Of a stretch of 21,514 nucleotides of DNA, positions 6,130 through 13,158 are shown piece after piece (position 1 is the stretch's first letter; each line of letters opens with the position of its first letter). This stretch comes from SMAG-U1939 sp036376595 (lineage in GTDB: Bacteria > Chloroflexota > Ktedonobacteria > Ktedonobacterales > JADMIN01), in assembly GCA_036376595.1 (NCBI GenBank), contig DASVAA010000204.1:1-21514 (forward strand). The letters run 5' to 3'. The translations under genes and the position numbers were made by a program. Below the pieces are notes generated by a model that had not been told where the DNA came from, ran no database searches, and saw only the letters and a program-made list of their open reading frames with translations.

Positions 6130-7479
6130 CTATTGCACCGGCATCGCCGCAGTACGCTGCGTGCTCACCAGGCGACAGCGCACGCAGTTGCCACCCTTGA
6201 CCACCATCGCCAGCCGCTCAGGCTGCGCCAGCAGCCCCACATCCCGCAGCGGATCGCCCTCGACCAGCAGCAGATCGGCGAGCTTGCCCGGCGCGAGCGT
6301 GCCCAGCCGGTCGTCCAGCCGCAGCAGCTCCGCCGCCGAGCGCGTGCTGGCGACGATCGCCTGCATCGGCGTCATGCCGCCGTGCTCGACCATCAGCGCC
6401 AGCTCGCGTGCGTTGCCACCGTGCGGGCCAACGCCGCTGTCGGTGCCCATCGCCACCTTCACCCCGGCTGCCACCGCCTTGCGGAAGCTGGCACGGTGGG
6501 CTTCCATCACGCTGCGCGACTTCTCGACGGCGTAGGCGGGCACCAGCCCTGGGCGCGCGGCAGCAAGCGCGAGCACGTCTTCGGGCGCGACGAGCGTCGG
6601 CACGAGGTAGACCCCGCGCGCGAGCATCATGTCGATCACCTCGTCGTCGAGATAGATGCCATGCTCGATGCTGGCGATGCCGGCTTCGATCGCGTTCTTG
6701 ATGCCGCGATTGCTCTGCGCGTGGGCCATGCCGCGCTTGCCCTGCGCCGCCGCCTCGTAGACCGCGACGGCGATCTCCTCGACGGTGAACTGCGCGGATT
6801 CGGGCGAGTCGGCGGGCGAGAGCACGCCGCCACTGGTGCAGAGCTTGACCCAATCGGCGCCCGCACGCAGCACCTCGCGCACCTTGTGCCGCATCGCCTC
6901 GACGCCATCCACCACCCCGGTCGGCATGTCAGCCGGCCGGCTGTCGCGCAGATCGACGCAGCACGGCATCATGAAGTCGGAGTGGCCGCCGGTCTGCGAG
7001 AGGATCGACACCGCTACCAGCATGCGCGGGCCGGGGAATAGCCCGCGCTCGATGGCCATCTTCACCGCCGCGGGCGTCCAGCCCGCGTCGCGCACGGTGG
7101 TGATGCCGGCCTCCAGCGTCACGCGGGCATTGGGCACGGCGTAGAGCAGATTCAGCGAGGGCGGCGTCATCACCAGGCGCGCCAGATCCATCAACAGGCC
7201 TGCGGGTATGCCCATATGCACGTGGCAATCAATCAGGCCGGGCAGCAGCGTCAGCCCCGCGCCCTCGAAGACCGTCGCTCCGGCGGGGATCGTCACGTCG
7301 CCGCGCCGCCCCAGCGCCACGATGCGCTCGCCCTCGAAGACCAGCGCCGCATCGTCAAGCGGCTCGCCGCCGGTGCCGTCGATCAGCCGCGTGCCGACGA
7401 TCGCCACTGGGCCATCCCAGTGGGTCATGCCGTTGAAATCAGCCATCTGCCTGCCATCGTGCTTGTCGTGCTCTGCCAT
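6130..7479 (-). CDS. Amidohydrolase (metal-dependent, imidazolonepropionase/prolidase-like)
   Basis: A 449-residue amidohydrolase-superfamily TIM barrel. Metal ligands are visible in order: H86 and H88 (DCHVHMG), K212 (DWVKLCTSGG, possibly carboxylated), H253 (MAHAQS), H273 (IEHGIYLDD) and D347 (GTDSG). The C-terminal LGTLAPGKLADLLLVEGDPL closes the flanking beta-sandwich as usual. This subgroup includes imidazolonepropionases and Xaa-Pro or Xaa-Arg dipeptidases, so it probably opens a cyclic amide or hydrolyses a dipeptide-like bond. The ATG at 7479 follows a GAGGTGAG stretch. A TATACT -10-like box lies at 7536-7541 on the minus strand, without a good -35. First gene of the four-gene minus-strand run ending at 3507. 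Confidence 0.9.
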   Translation of the reverse strand: MAEHDKHDGRQMADFNGMTHWDGPVAIVGTRLIDGTGGEPLDDAALVFEGERIVALGRRGDVTIPAGATVFEGAGLTLLPGLIDCHVHMGIPAGLLMDLARLVMTPPSLNLLYAVPNARVTLEAGITTVRDAGWTPAAVKMAIERGLFPGPRMLVAVSILSQTGGHSDFMMPCCVDLRDSRPADMPTGVVDGVEAMRHKVREVLRAGADWVKLCTSGGVLSPADSPESAQFTVEEIAVAVYEAAAQGKRGMAHAQSNRGIKNAIEAGIASIEHGIYLDDEVIDMMLARGVYLVPTLVAPEDVLALAAARPGLVPAYAVEKSRSVMEAHRASFRKAVAAGVKVAMGTDSGVGPHGGNARELALMVEHGGMTPMQAIVASTRSAAELLRLDDRLGTLAPGKLADLLLVEGDPLRDVGLLAQPERLAMVVKGGNCVRCRLVSTQRTAAMPVQ

Positions 7480-7649
7480 CGCCGTCTCACCTCGCTTGTC
7501 CCGCACTGCGACGCCCTGATGCCCACATCGGACCAAGTATAGCGTATGCCACGAGCGCCTGCCGTGGCGTAGGGTATGGCTCTTGCGCAACGCGGATCGT
7601 GGCGCGGGTACGCAACATGACATAACAATAATGACAAGGAGGTCACGGG

Positions 7650-8135
7650 ATGACTGCAGTGCTACGCGATGCGCTGCGCGGGCTGGGTGCCGGCGCGGCG
7701 GGGACGGTGACGCTCAACATCGTCACCTACGGCGACATGGCGCTGCGCGGGCGGCCGCCGAGCAGCACGCCGCAACACATCGCGGCGACGCTCGCCCGCT
7801 GGGCGAGGCTGCTGCCTCTGGAGGACGTGCCGGGGAGCAATCCGCCGCAGGCACAGCACCGCGAGACTGCCTTCGGTGCGCTGATGGGCTATGCGACAGG
7901 GCTGGGCGTCGGCGCGCTCTACGGCGTGCTGCAGCCGCGCGTCAACCTGCCACTGGTGGTGGGTGGCCTCGCCGCGGGGATGCTCACCGAGGCGGCGAGC
8001 GACAGCACGGCGATCGCGATCGCCGGCAGCAATCCCAAGACCTGGGGTCTCTCAGGCTGGCTCGAAGACCTCATTCCCCACGCCGCCTACGGGCTGATGG
8101 TGGCGCTGGTGTATCGCGCGCTGCGCGAGCGGTAG
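7650..8135 (+). CDS. Small membrane protein, hypothetical
   Basis: A 161-residue protein with a strong Shine-Dalgarno (AAGGAGGT before the ATG). Four hydrophobic or Gly/Ala-rich segments suggest membrane insertion: ALRGLGAGAAGTVTLNIVTY near the N-terminus, FGALMGYATGLGVGALYGVL, LPLVVGGLAAGMLTEAA and IPHAAYGLMVALVYRAL at the C-terminus. A hydrophilic stretch with RGRPPSSTP lies after the first segment. I recognise this style from uncharacterised proteins of high-GC Gram-positives and Chloroflexota but can give no function. It diverges from the amidohydrolase operon and ends 4 nt before the convergent PIN gene, with no room for a separate terminator. Confidence 0.8.
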   Translation: MTAVLRDALRGLGAGAAGTVTLNIVTYGDMALRGRPPSSTPQHIAATLARWARLLPLEDVPGSNPPQAQHRETAFGALMGYATGLGVGALYGVLQPRVNLPLVVGGLAAGMLTEAASDSTAIAIAGSNPKTWGLSGWLEDLIPHAAYGLMVALVYRALRER

Positions 8136-8139
8136 GCGC

Positions 8140-8538
8140 CTACCACAACTCGATGGCGAGGCCCGCCACGCGCGCAAAGTGCCCGCCGCGCGTCGCCAGC
8201 GTCAGCGCGTGCTGGAGCGCCAGCGCCACGATCCACATGTCGTTTTCAGGGATGCGCTGGCCCTTCAGCTCCACCTCGCCGCGCACCTGCGCATAGAGGT
8301 CGGCGGTCGCGCGGTCACAATCAAGCACATCCAGCCGCGTTGCGAGCGCATCATATTCGGCGCGCAAGAGCCGTCCGCGCGGCGATGCGGCAATCTTGTA
8401 GACACCGAAATACAGCTCGCCGAGAACGATGCTCGAAAGATAGGTCACCTGCGCCTGGGCGAGCTTGGACACCGCGGCCGGATCGTGACCAGCGATAGCC
8501 GACACCCCATTGGTATCAAGCAAGTAGCGCATCGCCAT
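8140..8538 (-). CDS. PIN-domain toxin, VapC-type
   Basis: A 132-residue PIN-fold ribonuclease, the toxin half of a type II toxin-antitoxin pair; VapC proteins cleave tRNAs or rRNA. Acidic metal ligands visible are D8 (YLLDTN), E41 (LGELYFG) and D100 (IPENDMWIVA). The usual fourth acidic position near the C-terminus is glycine here (TRGGHFARV, 116-124), a variation seen in part of the family that may weaken metal binding. The ATG at 8538 begins 3 nt after the antitoxin stop, implying coupled translation; ATG 8532 is an alternative. It is convergent with the membrane-protein gene ending at 8135. Confidence 0.88.
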   Translation of the reverse strand: MAMRYLLDTNGVSAIAGHDPAAVSKLAQAQVTYLSSIVLGELYFGVYKIAASPRGRLLRAEYDALATRLDVLDCDRATADLYAQVRGEVELKGQRIPENDMWIVALALQHALTLATRGGHFARVAGLAIELW

Positions 8539-8541
8539 CAG

Positions 8542-8790
8542 CTACTCGGCCGAGTCGAGCGCCCGCATCTCACGAGCATTTGCCTCCTCGAGGATGCGCG
8601 CCACTTCCTTCGATGCCTCCCGTGCCTCGGGAGATAGCGAATTCGCCCACTCGATCAACGCGCGAGGATCGCCCATCTTGGTGCCCTGAAGTCCACGCAC
8701 ATATTGGAGCACCTGCCATAACTGCTCATCGTTGAAGGTATTGAGCAGCGCGTCGATCTGCTGCTTCAAGGTTGGTGTGGTGGTCGCCAC
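8542..8790 (-). CDS. Antitoxin partner of the PIN toxin (hypothetical)
   Basis: An 82-residue mostly helical, acidic protein directly upstream of the VapC-type gene. The GTG at 8790 is chosen because GGAGGAGG lies 8 nt upstream; an upstream in-frame start at 8832 lacks such a site. The first part (TPTLKQQIDALLNTFNDEQL, then WQVLQYVRGL) is a helical bundle and the C-terminal half (SPEAREASKEVARILEEANA) looks like the toxin-wrapping tail of antitoxins. I see no clear AbrB, RHH or HTH DNA-binding motif, so assignment rests on position, size and overlap-like spacing. It would neutralise the toxin by direct binding. Confidence 0.75.
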   Translation of the reverse strand: MATTTPTLKQQIDALLNTFNDEQLWQVLQYVRGLQGTKMGDPRALIEWANSLSPEAREASKEVARILEEANAREMRALDSAE

Positions 8791-8874
8791 TGGGGTAGCC
8801 TCCTCCCTGTCGCGGAGCGCCTTCCACAGCATACCCCATCAGGTGCCTGCCTGCTGATTTCCGATCCGTTCCAT

Positions 8875-8960
8875 CTACGCCCACTCCATCCGCACACCGC
8901 GCAGGAGCTCGGCCGCGCGCACGAGCACGTCCAGCGCGTGGTCCACGTCGCACACAGCGG
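8875..8960 (-). pseudogene. Possible C-terminal gene fragment
   Basis: Between the antitoxin and the lipoprotein hydrolase the minus strand reads DAAVCDVDHALDVLVRAAEL, then LRGVRMEWA and a TAG stop at 8877-8875. The pattern x-D-V-D-x-A-L-x-V-L is what ends class V aminotransferases and cysteine desulfurases. No matching upstream coding sequence is present, because the neighbouring hydrolase uses another frame. It could be a relic of a deleted gene or chance coding-like sequence. Confidence 0.25.
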
Positions 8961-8962
8961 CA

Positions 8963-10057
8963 TCATGGCATGTCGCCCGCCTGGATCGTCACGCCGGGCG
9001 GTGCCGGCCGCGACGGATCGAAGGCCGCGGCGAGCGGGCGATCCCCTGCCAGGAAGGCGAGGAAGAATGCCGTCGCATAGCGCGCGACCACCGCGCAGGT
9101 ATTCGGCAGGCCGCCACAGCTATTGACGAAGGCGCCATGCCCCGCGCCGTGCAGCACGATCAGCGCGTGCGGCGTGGTCGGCGGGAAGTAGGTGTAGAGC
9201 AGACGCACATCCGAGACCCAGATGACGGTGTCCTGATCGCCGACCATCACGACGATGGGAATGCCGATGCGCGTGGTGGCCTTGTTGCACTCGCACCAGC
9301 CCGGCGCCATCGAGAGCACGGCCTGCACCCGCGTATCGTAGACCCCCGTCAACTCCGCCGTCAGCCCGCCGAAGGAGTGGCCCGCCACTCCGATGTGCCG
9401 CAGGTCCATCAGATTGTGCAGGGGCGAGGTAGGGTCGGCGTCGAGCCGGGGGAGCTGGTCGATCACCGCCGAGAGGTCACCGGGTCGGCTGCCAGCGGTG
9501 GTGGTGTAGTCAAAGATGCCATCTTCCTGCCCGTCGGGGTGATGCGGCGCGACGACCACGAATCCCTCGCTCGCCAGGTGGCTGAGCAGCAGCGACGCAC
9601 CCTGCGGCGCGGCCATGAAGCCATGCGAGAAGACAATCACCGGGAAGGCGCAGCCGGACGCCGCCGGCGCGCCGGAGACCGCGTCGAGCGCTGGGTCTGC
9701 GGGTGTCGCGCGTGCGGAGGCCGCCGCGGGGTACCAGATCACGCTCGGCAGCGGGCGCGGCGCGCCGGTAATCGCCGACGTATTGGCGAAGGTGTGCTGG
9801 GTGACGCCGACGGGGTAGGGACCAGGCGCCGCGAGGTCGTCGGGGACCAGCGCGCAGGTCGTGCCGTACGTGATCGGCGTCCTCCCGGCAGGTGAGGCGG
9901 TCGCGGTAGGCTGGGCATCGTGGGCCGTGGGCGCGTGGCTCGCGGGCTGCGCACATGCCGCCAGCACGGTCAGCGCCAGGGCGACGGTGGCGACGGCGCG
10001 GTATGGCATCCGGGCGGCGCGGTGGGGCCGCGAGTGGAAGCGGACGCGAGCGCGCAT
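8963..10057 (-). CDS. Secreted lipoprotein alpha/beta hydrolase (PAF-acetylhydrolase/dienelactone hydrolase-like)
   Basis: A 364-residue exported esterase-type enzyme. Residues 1-35 form a signal peptide with a basic N-region, a hydrophobic core (VATVALALTVLAAC) and a lipobox with C35, so the mature protein should be anchored outside the membrane. The alpha/beta-hydrolase fold shows VIVFSHGFMAAP (oxyanion region, 140-151), nucleophile S228 in GHSFGG, acid D276 in VGDQDTV and H307 in GAGHGAF, a full catalytic triad. The layout resembles bacterial PAF-acetylhydrolase-like lipases. The ATG at 10057 has AGGTG 5 nt upstream; GTG 10081 and ATG 10009 are in frame but less supported. It lies 112 nt after the APH-family gene on the same strand. 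Confidence 0.88.
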   Translation of the reverse strand: MRARVRFHSRPHRAARMPYRAVATVALALTVLAACAQPASHAPTAHDAQPTATASPAGRTPITYGTTCALVPDDLAAPGPYPVGVTQHTFANTSAITGAPRPLPSVIWYPAAASARATPADPALDAVSGAPAASGCAFPVIVFSHGFMAAPQGASLLLSHLASEGFVVVAPHHPDGQEDGIFDYTTTAGSRPGDLSAVIDQLPRLDADPTSPLHNLMDLRHIGVAGHSFGGLTAELTGVYDTRVQAVLSMAPGWCECNKATTRIGIPIVVMVGDQDTVIWVSDVRLLYTYFPPTTPHALIVLHGAGHGAFVNSCGGLPNTCAVVARYATAFFLAFLAGDRPLAAAFDPSRPAPPGVTIQAGDMP

Positions 10058-10169
10058 GGCAGCACCTGGCACTTCCTTCACCTGCGCATGTACGCATGCA
10101 CAGCGGCTCGTTCGGCATTCCTACCGACGCGCCAAACCGCGCCACATTTACCAGCGGCCGGAGCACCGG

Positions 10170-11045
10170 TCAGACGTACGCCGCCAACCCGTCACGCAGA
10201 TCGTCGGGGTCATCGTGCTCGGCGCCGTAGAGCGCCGCCTGGAGCGCGAACGTGCCGGCGTAGAAATGGGCGCGCGGCAGCAGCGCCGCGGTGCCGGGAT
10301 ACTCCGCTTCGAGCGCATGCACGAGAGACTCGCCGTAGCCACGTGGACCCAGCAGCGAGCTGGCGAGATCGAGCGCGGGGTCGCCATAGGCCGCGCTGCC
10401 GAAGTCGAGGATCGCGCTGAGGCGGCGCGTGGCGGGATCGTAGAGCACGTTGCCAGGGCCGATATCGCCGTGGCGCAGCGCGGGCGCGAAGGCGAAGTGC
10501 TCCGCGTCGTCCAGATACGCCCCGAAGTGCGCGGCGACCGCCTCGCGGGCATCGGGGCGCATGCGAGCGAAGAGCCGCTCGCGGATGCGCGCGTAGAGGT
10601 CCGCCCACTCGTCGCGCGTGTCGGAGCGGGTGCGGGCGACCTCCGGCACGGCGTCGAGCGGCGTGGCGTGCAGCGCGTGCAGGAAGGCGCCGAGCTGCGC
10701 CGCGATGGCCTGCTGATCAGCCACCGGCAGCGCACGTAGCATTACGGCATCCAGCGGCTCGCCCAGCAGGCGCTCGTAGCCCATGAAGTCGGGCGCAACG
10801 TAGCGCGGATGCGGGATGGCGAGCGGCAGGCGGCCCGCGAGCGCGCCCAGCAGCACCGTCTCGCGGGTGAGCGCCTCGTGCGCCTGGGGCGTACGCGCGA
10901 AGCGGAAGACCAGCACGCCGTTGACTAGCAGCGCGTCGTTGTGGTCGCCACTGCCCAGCGGCTCGACCGCCGCGACCGCCAGCGCGGGATAGGCATCGCG
11001 CAGGCGGCGCAGGTAAGCCTCCACGCGCTCGACGGGAACGCTCAC
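10170..11045 (-). CDS. Aminoglycoside phosphotransferase (APH) family kinase
   Basis: A 291-residue protein-kinase-fold phosphotransferase. The catalytic loop is RHGDIGPGNVLYD (191-203: H192, D194, N199) and the metal-binding DFG is D214-G216 in AILDFGSAAYGDPALDLA. The N-lobe starts VEPLGSGDHNDALLVNG. The family includes antibiotic kinases but also choline, homoserine, fructosamine and macrolide kinases; nothing here proves resistance. The chosen GTG at 11045 overlaps the TGA of the upstream acetyltransferase as GTGA, a typical translational coupling; a GTG at 11066 would add seven residues. A drug- or metabolite-modifying pair with its GNAT neighbour is possible but unproven. Confidence 0.88.
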   Translation of the reverse strand: MSVPVERVEAYLRRLRDAYPALAVAAVEPLGSGDHNDALLVNGVLVFRFARTPQAHEALTRETVLLGALAGRLPLAIPHPRYVAPDFMGYERLLGEPLDAVMLRALPVADQQAIAAQLGAFLHALHATPLDAVPEVARTRSDTRDEWADLYARIRERLFARMRPDAREAVAAHFGAYLDDAEHFAFAPALRHGDIGPGNVLYDPATRRLSAILDFGSAAYGDPALDLASSLLGPRGYGESLVHALEAEYPGTAALLPRAHFYAGTFALQAALYGAEHDDPDDLRDGLAAYV

Positions 11046-11569
11046 GCGGGTGCGCCGATTAGCCACAGCACCATAGCCTCGACATCCACGTAGGTATCGC
11101 CTAACTTGAGCTCTCGGCGAGCGAGCGCGTACGGCTCAAAACCGCGCGAGCGGTAGAGCGTACGGGCGGCATCCTGCGTCGTGGCGACGCCCAGGTAGAT
11201 CTGCTCCAGGCCCGGCAGCTCACGGGCGCGGGCGAGCAGCGCATCGAGCAGCGCGCCGCCGACACCCTGCCCCCGCGCCTCCGGCGCCACGTACATCCCG
11301 TAGATGCCCGACGTGTGCCGCGACTTCGTCTCGGTCGGTCGGCGAAGCGTGATCATGCCAACCAGCGCCCTATCCTCGAAAGCGCCAAGTGTGAAGTTGT
11401 TGCCCTCGCCCGCCAGGCGTTTCTCCACCTCCGCCATTGGACGATCCTTCGACTCTTCGTAGTCCGCGCCGAAGGCCCGCGGCTCCTCGCGCAGCGCCCG
11501 CAGGCGCAGCGCCCAGTAGGTCGCCGCATCGTCCGGCGTCAGCACGCGCAGCTCGATCTCCTCTGTCAT
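11042..11569 (-). CDS. GNAT family N-acetyltransferase
   Basis: A 175-residue acetyl-CoA-dependent acetyltransferase. It starts with the usual IELRVLTPDDAATYWALRLR, has GMYVAPEARGQGVGGALLDAL (91-111) whose RGQGVGGA is the pyrophosphate-binding motif A, and motif B in LGVATTQDAARTLYRSRGFE. The acceptor is unknown. The ATG at 11569 has GGGAG 9 nt upstream; the ATG at 11575 is nearly equivalent. The stop overlaps the start of the APH-family gene, so the two are one operon, divergent from the cupin gene. Confidence 0.9.
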   Translation of the reverse strand: MTEEIELRVLTPDDAATYWALRLRALREEPRAFGADYEESKDRPMAEVEKRLAGEGNNFTLGAFEDRALVGMITLRRPTETKSRHTSGIYGMYVAPEARGQGVGGALLDALLARARELPGLEQIYLGVATTQDAARTLYRSRGFEPYALARRELKLGDTYVDVEAMVLWLIGAPA

Positions 11570-11711
11570 CCCCATGCACTCCCTTCGATGCGGCAATCAT
11601 CGTCCGCGCTTGCCGTCACGCGCGAGCCTAGCATCCCGCGCGTACGCTCTTGATGAGTGCGGGACACCGGATGGACGGCGCTTCGCGCACACGGAGGAGG
11701 AGGCGGCGACG

Positions 11712-12173
11712 ATGCAGGCGTATTCGCTGGCGGGTGAGATCGCGGCGCGCGAGCACTCCGGGCGGCTATACCACGAGTTCTTGCGCGCGCCGGCGCTCAG
11801 CGCGGGCGTCTACCAGCTCGCGGCGGGCGCGGACGACCCGCAGCAGCCGCACACCGAAGACGAATTGTACTACGTCGTGGCAGGGCGTGCGCGGATACGC
11901 GTGGGCGACGAGGATGCGCCCGTCGAGGCTGGCTCGCTGGTCTTCGTCGCGGCCAACGTGGAGCACCACTTCCACTCCATCGCCGAGGACCTTACCGTGC
12001 TGGTGTTCTTCGCCCCGGCGGAATACTCGCTGCGCCAGCAAGTGCCCTCGCTCCCCGCGGGCGAGACATGTCTCGCCCCTACACCCGGTAAGGGTGAGAG
12101 GCCAGGGAGATCGCGAAGGGCACAGAGATCGCGAAGGGCACTTGTGTGCAGCCTGCCCTACGCGAGCGCCTGA
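11712..12173 (+). CDS. Cupin-domain protein with repeat-derived C-terminal tail
   Basis: A 153-residue protein whose first 105 residues are a single small beta-barrel cupin. Motif 1 is PHTEDELYYVVAGRARIRVG (46-65, H47 and E51) and motif 2 is GSLVFVAANVEHHFHSI (74-90, H85 or H86), the expected metal-binding set. Many such proteins are mannose-6-phosphate isomerase-like or sugar-binding cupins of unknown substrate. From about residue 112 the sequence turns low-complexity and basic. That tail is encoded by a 20-bp perfect palindrome (12059-12078) and an 18-bp tandem repeat (12106-12141), so the original stop was probably lost to an inserted repeat. GGAGGAGG lies 8 nt before the ATG. Its end overlaps the convergent gene by 16 bp. 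Confidence 0.85.
   Translation: MQAYSLAGEIAAREHSGRLYHEFLRAPALSAGVYQLAAGADDPQQPHTEDELYYVVAGRARIRVGDEDAPVEAGSLVFVAANVEHHFHSIAEDLTVLVFFAPAEYSLRQQVPSLPAGETCLAPTPGKGERPGRSRRAQRSRRALVCSLPYASA
12059..12078. repeat. Perfect 20-bp palindrome (REP-like)
   Basis: GGGCGAGACATGTCTCGCCC is self-complementary over all 20 bases and is followed by CCTACACCC. Short palindromes of this look occur as dispersed intergenic repeats in several Chloroflexota and cyanobacterial genomes (recalled, not checked). Only one copy is in the window, inside the 3' end of the cupin gene. Confidence 0.7.
12106..12141 (+). repeat. 18-bp tandem repeat, two copies
   Basis: Two adjacent units, 12106-12123 and 12124-12141, share GAGATCGCGAAGGGCAC and differ only in the first base. 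Being a multiple of three, the unit keeps the cupin frame and encodes RSRRA twice, separated by Q. Confidence 0.85.
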
Positions 12174-12907
12174 CCGTCCATCTCGTGCGGCGGCAGGTGA
12201 CGCTCCATGCCCACCAGCGACGGGCCGCGCACGAGCGGCACGAGCTGCGCGAGCCGCTGTCCGAGCCGCACCATCGCCGAGCGATAGCTCTCATGCGGCA
12301 TGACCGGCGCGTGCCCTCTGGGCGCATAGGCGTCGCCGCCCGCCAGCAGATAGTCGGCGGGGTACTGTCCGAGCACCGGCAGCCCTCTGTGCTCAGACTT
12401 GAGCGGCAGCTCCGCGGCGGTCGAGCCTTCCACGCGGCTGAAGACCACGCCCATGCGCGCGCTCGCGCCCTCCTGGCCGAGCCGCTCCGCCAGCCGATCG
12501 GCTGCCCGCAGCCCCGACTCCACCGCCTCGGCAACCAGCACGAGGTAGTCGAGCCCCAGGCTGAAGCCTCCCGCGCACTGCAGCACGGCGGCGTCAACGT
12601 CAAGCAGGATCACGTCGGCTTTGCCAGCGGTCTCGCGTCGAGCCTGGTCGAGCAGGCGCGGCACGTCGCGCGCGTGCGGAACCGGCGGCCTCCACGGCAC
12701 GAGATTCTTGACCGGATCGCGCGCCACGAGGCCCGCCGCCCGCCCCCGGCGATCGGTCAGGTCAACCAGCAAGACACGCAATCCCTGCGCGACCAGCGCC
12801 CGGCCCAAATAGTAGGCCATCGTGCTGACGCCGTGGCCGCGGTGCTCCTGCGTCAGCGCAACCACCCGCACCTGGCCGGCGCTCGCTCCTTCCAGTGCCA
12901 TTGCCAT
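12158..12907 (-). CDS. ParA/MinD-like P-loop protein with degenerate Walker A
   Basis: A 249-residue protein with the SIMIBI (ParA/MinD/CpsD) fold pattern. It has an opening strand VRVVALTQE, a loop at 22-29 where the deviant Walker A should be, helix MAYYLGRALVAQGLRVLLVDLTDRRG (30-55, carrying the Walker A' aspartate), and Walker B VILLDVD (99-105), followed by LDYLVLVAEAVESGLRA, as ParA proteins have after Walker B. The loop reads HRGHGVST instead of KGGxGKT/S: both lysines are missing, so ATP binding or hydrolysis is doubtful. The role may be structural or regulatory. The ATG at 12907 has only a weak Shine-Dalgarno. It diverges from the deoxyhypusine synthase-like gene and overlaps the cupin 3' end. 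Confidence 0.7.
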   Translation of the reverse strand: MAMALEGASAGQVRVVALTQEHRGHGVSTMAYYLGRALVAQGLRVLLVDLTDRRGRAAGLVARDPVKNLVPWRPPVPHARDVPRLLDQARRETAGKADVILLDVDAAVLQCAGGFSLGLDYLVLVAEAVESGLRAADRLAERLGQEGASARMGVVFSRVEGSTAAELPLKSEHRGLPVLGQYPADYLLAGGDAYAPRGHAPVMPHESYRSAMVRLGQRLAQLVPLVRGPSLVGMERHLPPHEMDGQALA

Positions 12908-13110
12908 CGCTCGTCACTGCCTCTCCAGGTCCCAGAGCCGCGATCTTGCGATCATACGCCCGTGCCCACATCCACGCCCACACCTACTCGCCGCGCCCGA
13001 TCTTGCCGCTGCCTTATCCATAAAGCACATTCCAGGCCAACCCGCCAGGGCGAACTGGTGGCATTATGGCCGAGTTCGTCGTACACTACGCTGCGTGCGT
13101 GCGCATCCAG

Positions 13111-13127
13111 GCCGCCAACTGGGCGGC
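13111..13127 (+). other. Small hairpin in the leader of the deoxyhypusine synthase-like gene
   Basis: GCCGCC (13111-13116) pairs with GGCGGC (13122-13127) over a 5-nt loop, 31 nt upstream of the start codon. The rest of the 251-nt divergent region 12908-13158 shows no convincing paired -35/-10 boxes; TACACT at 13082-13087 is a possible -10. Function unknown. Confidence 0.3.
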
Positions 13128-13158
13128 GTGACGTGCTCCCTGTCTGGAGAGATGGCCG

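Noticed and set aside
10170..11045. Definite aminoglycoside-resistance gene
   Set aside because: Only general APH-fold motifs are visible; the family covers many metabolic kinases, so resistance is not claimed.
12106..12141. Start of a CRISPR array
   Set aside because: Only two adjacent 18-bp units without spacers; it is a short tandem duplication.
12201..12220. Minus-strand C-terminus of the ParA-like gene as a frameshifted extension of the cupin
   Set aside because: The genes are convergent with a 16-bp overlap and use different strands; each has its own coherent fold motifs.
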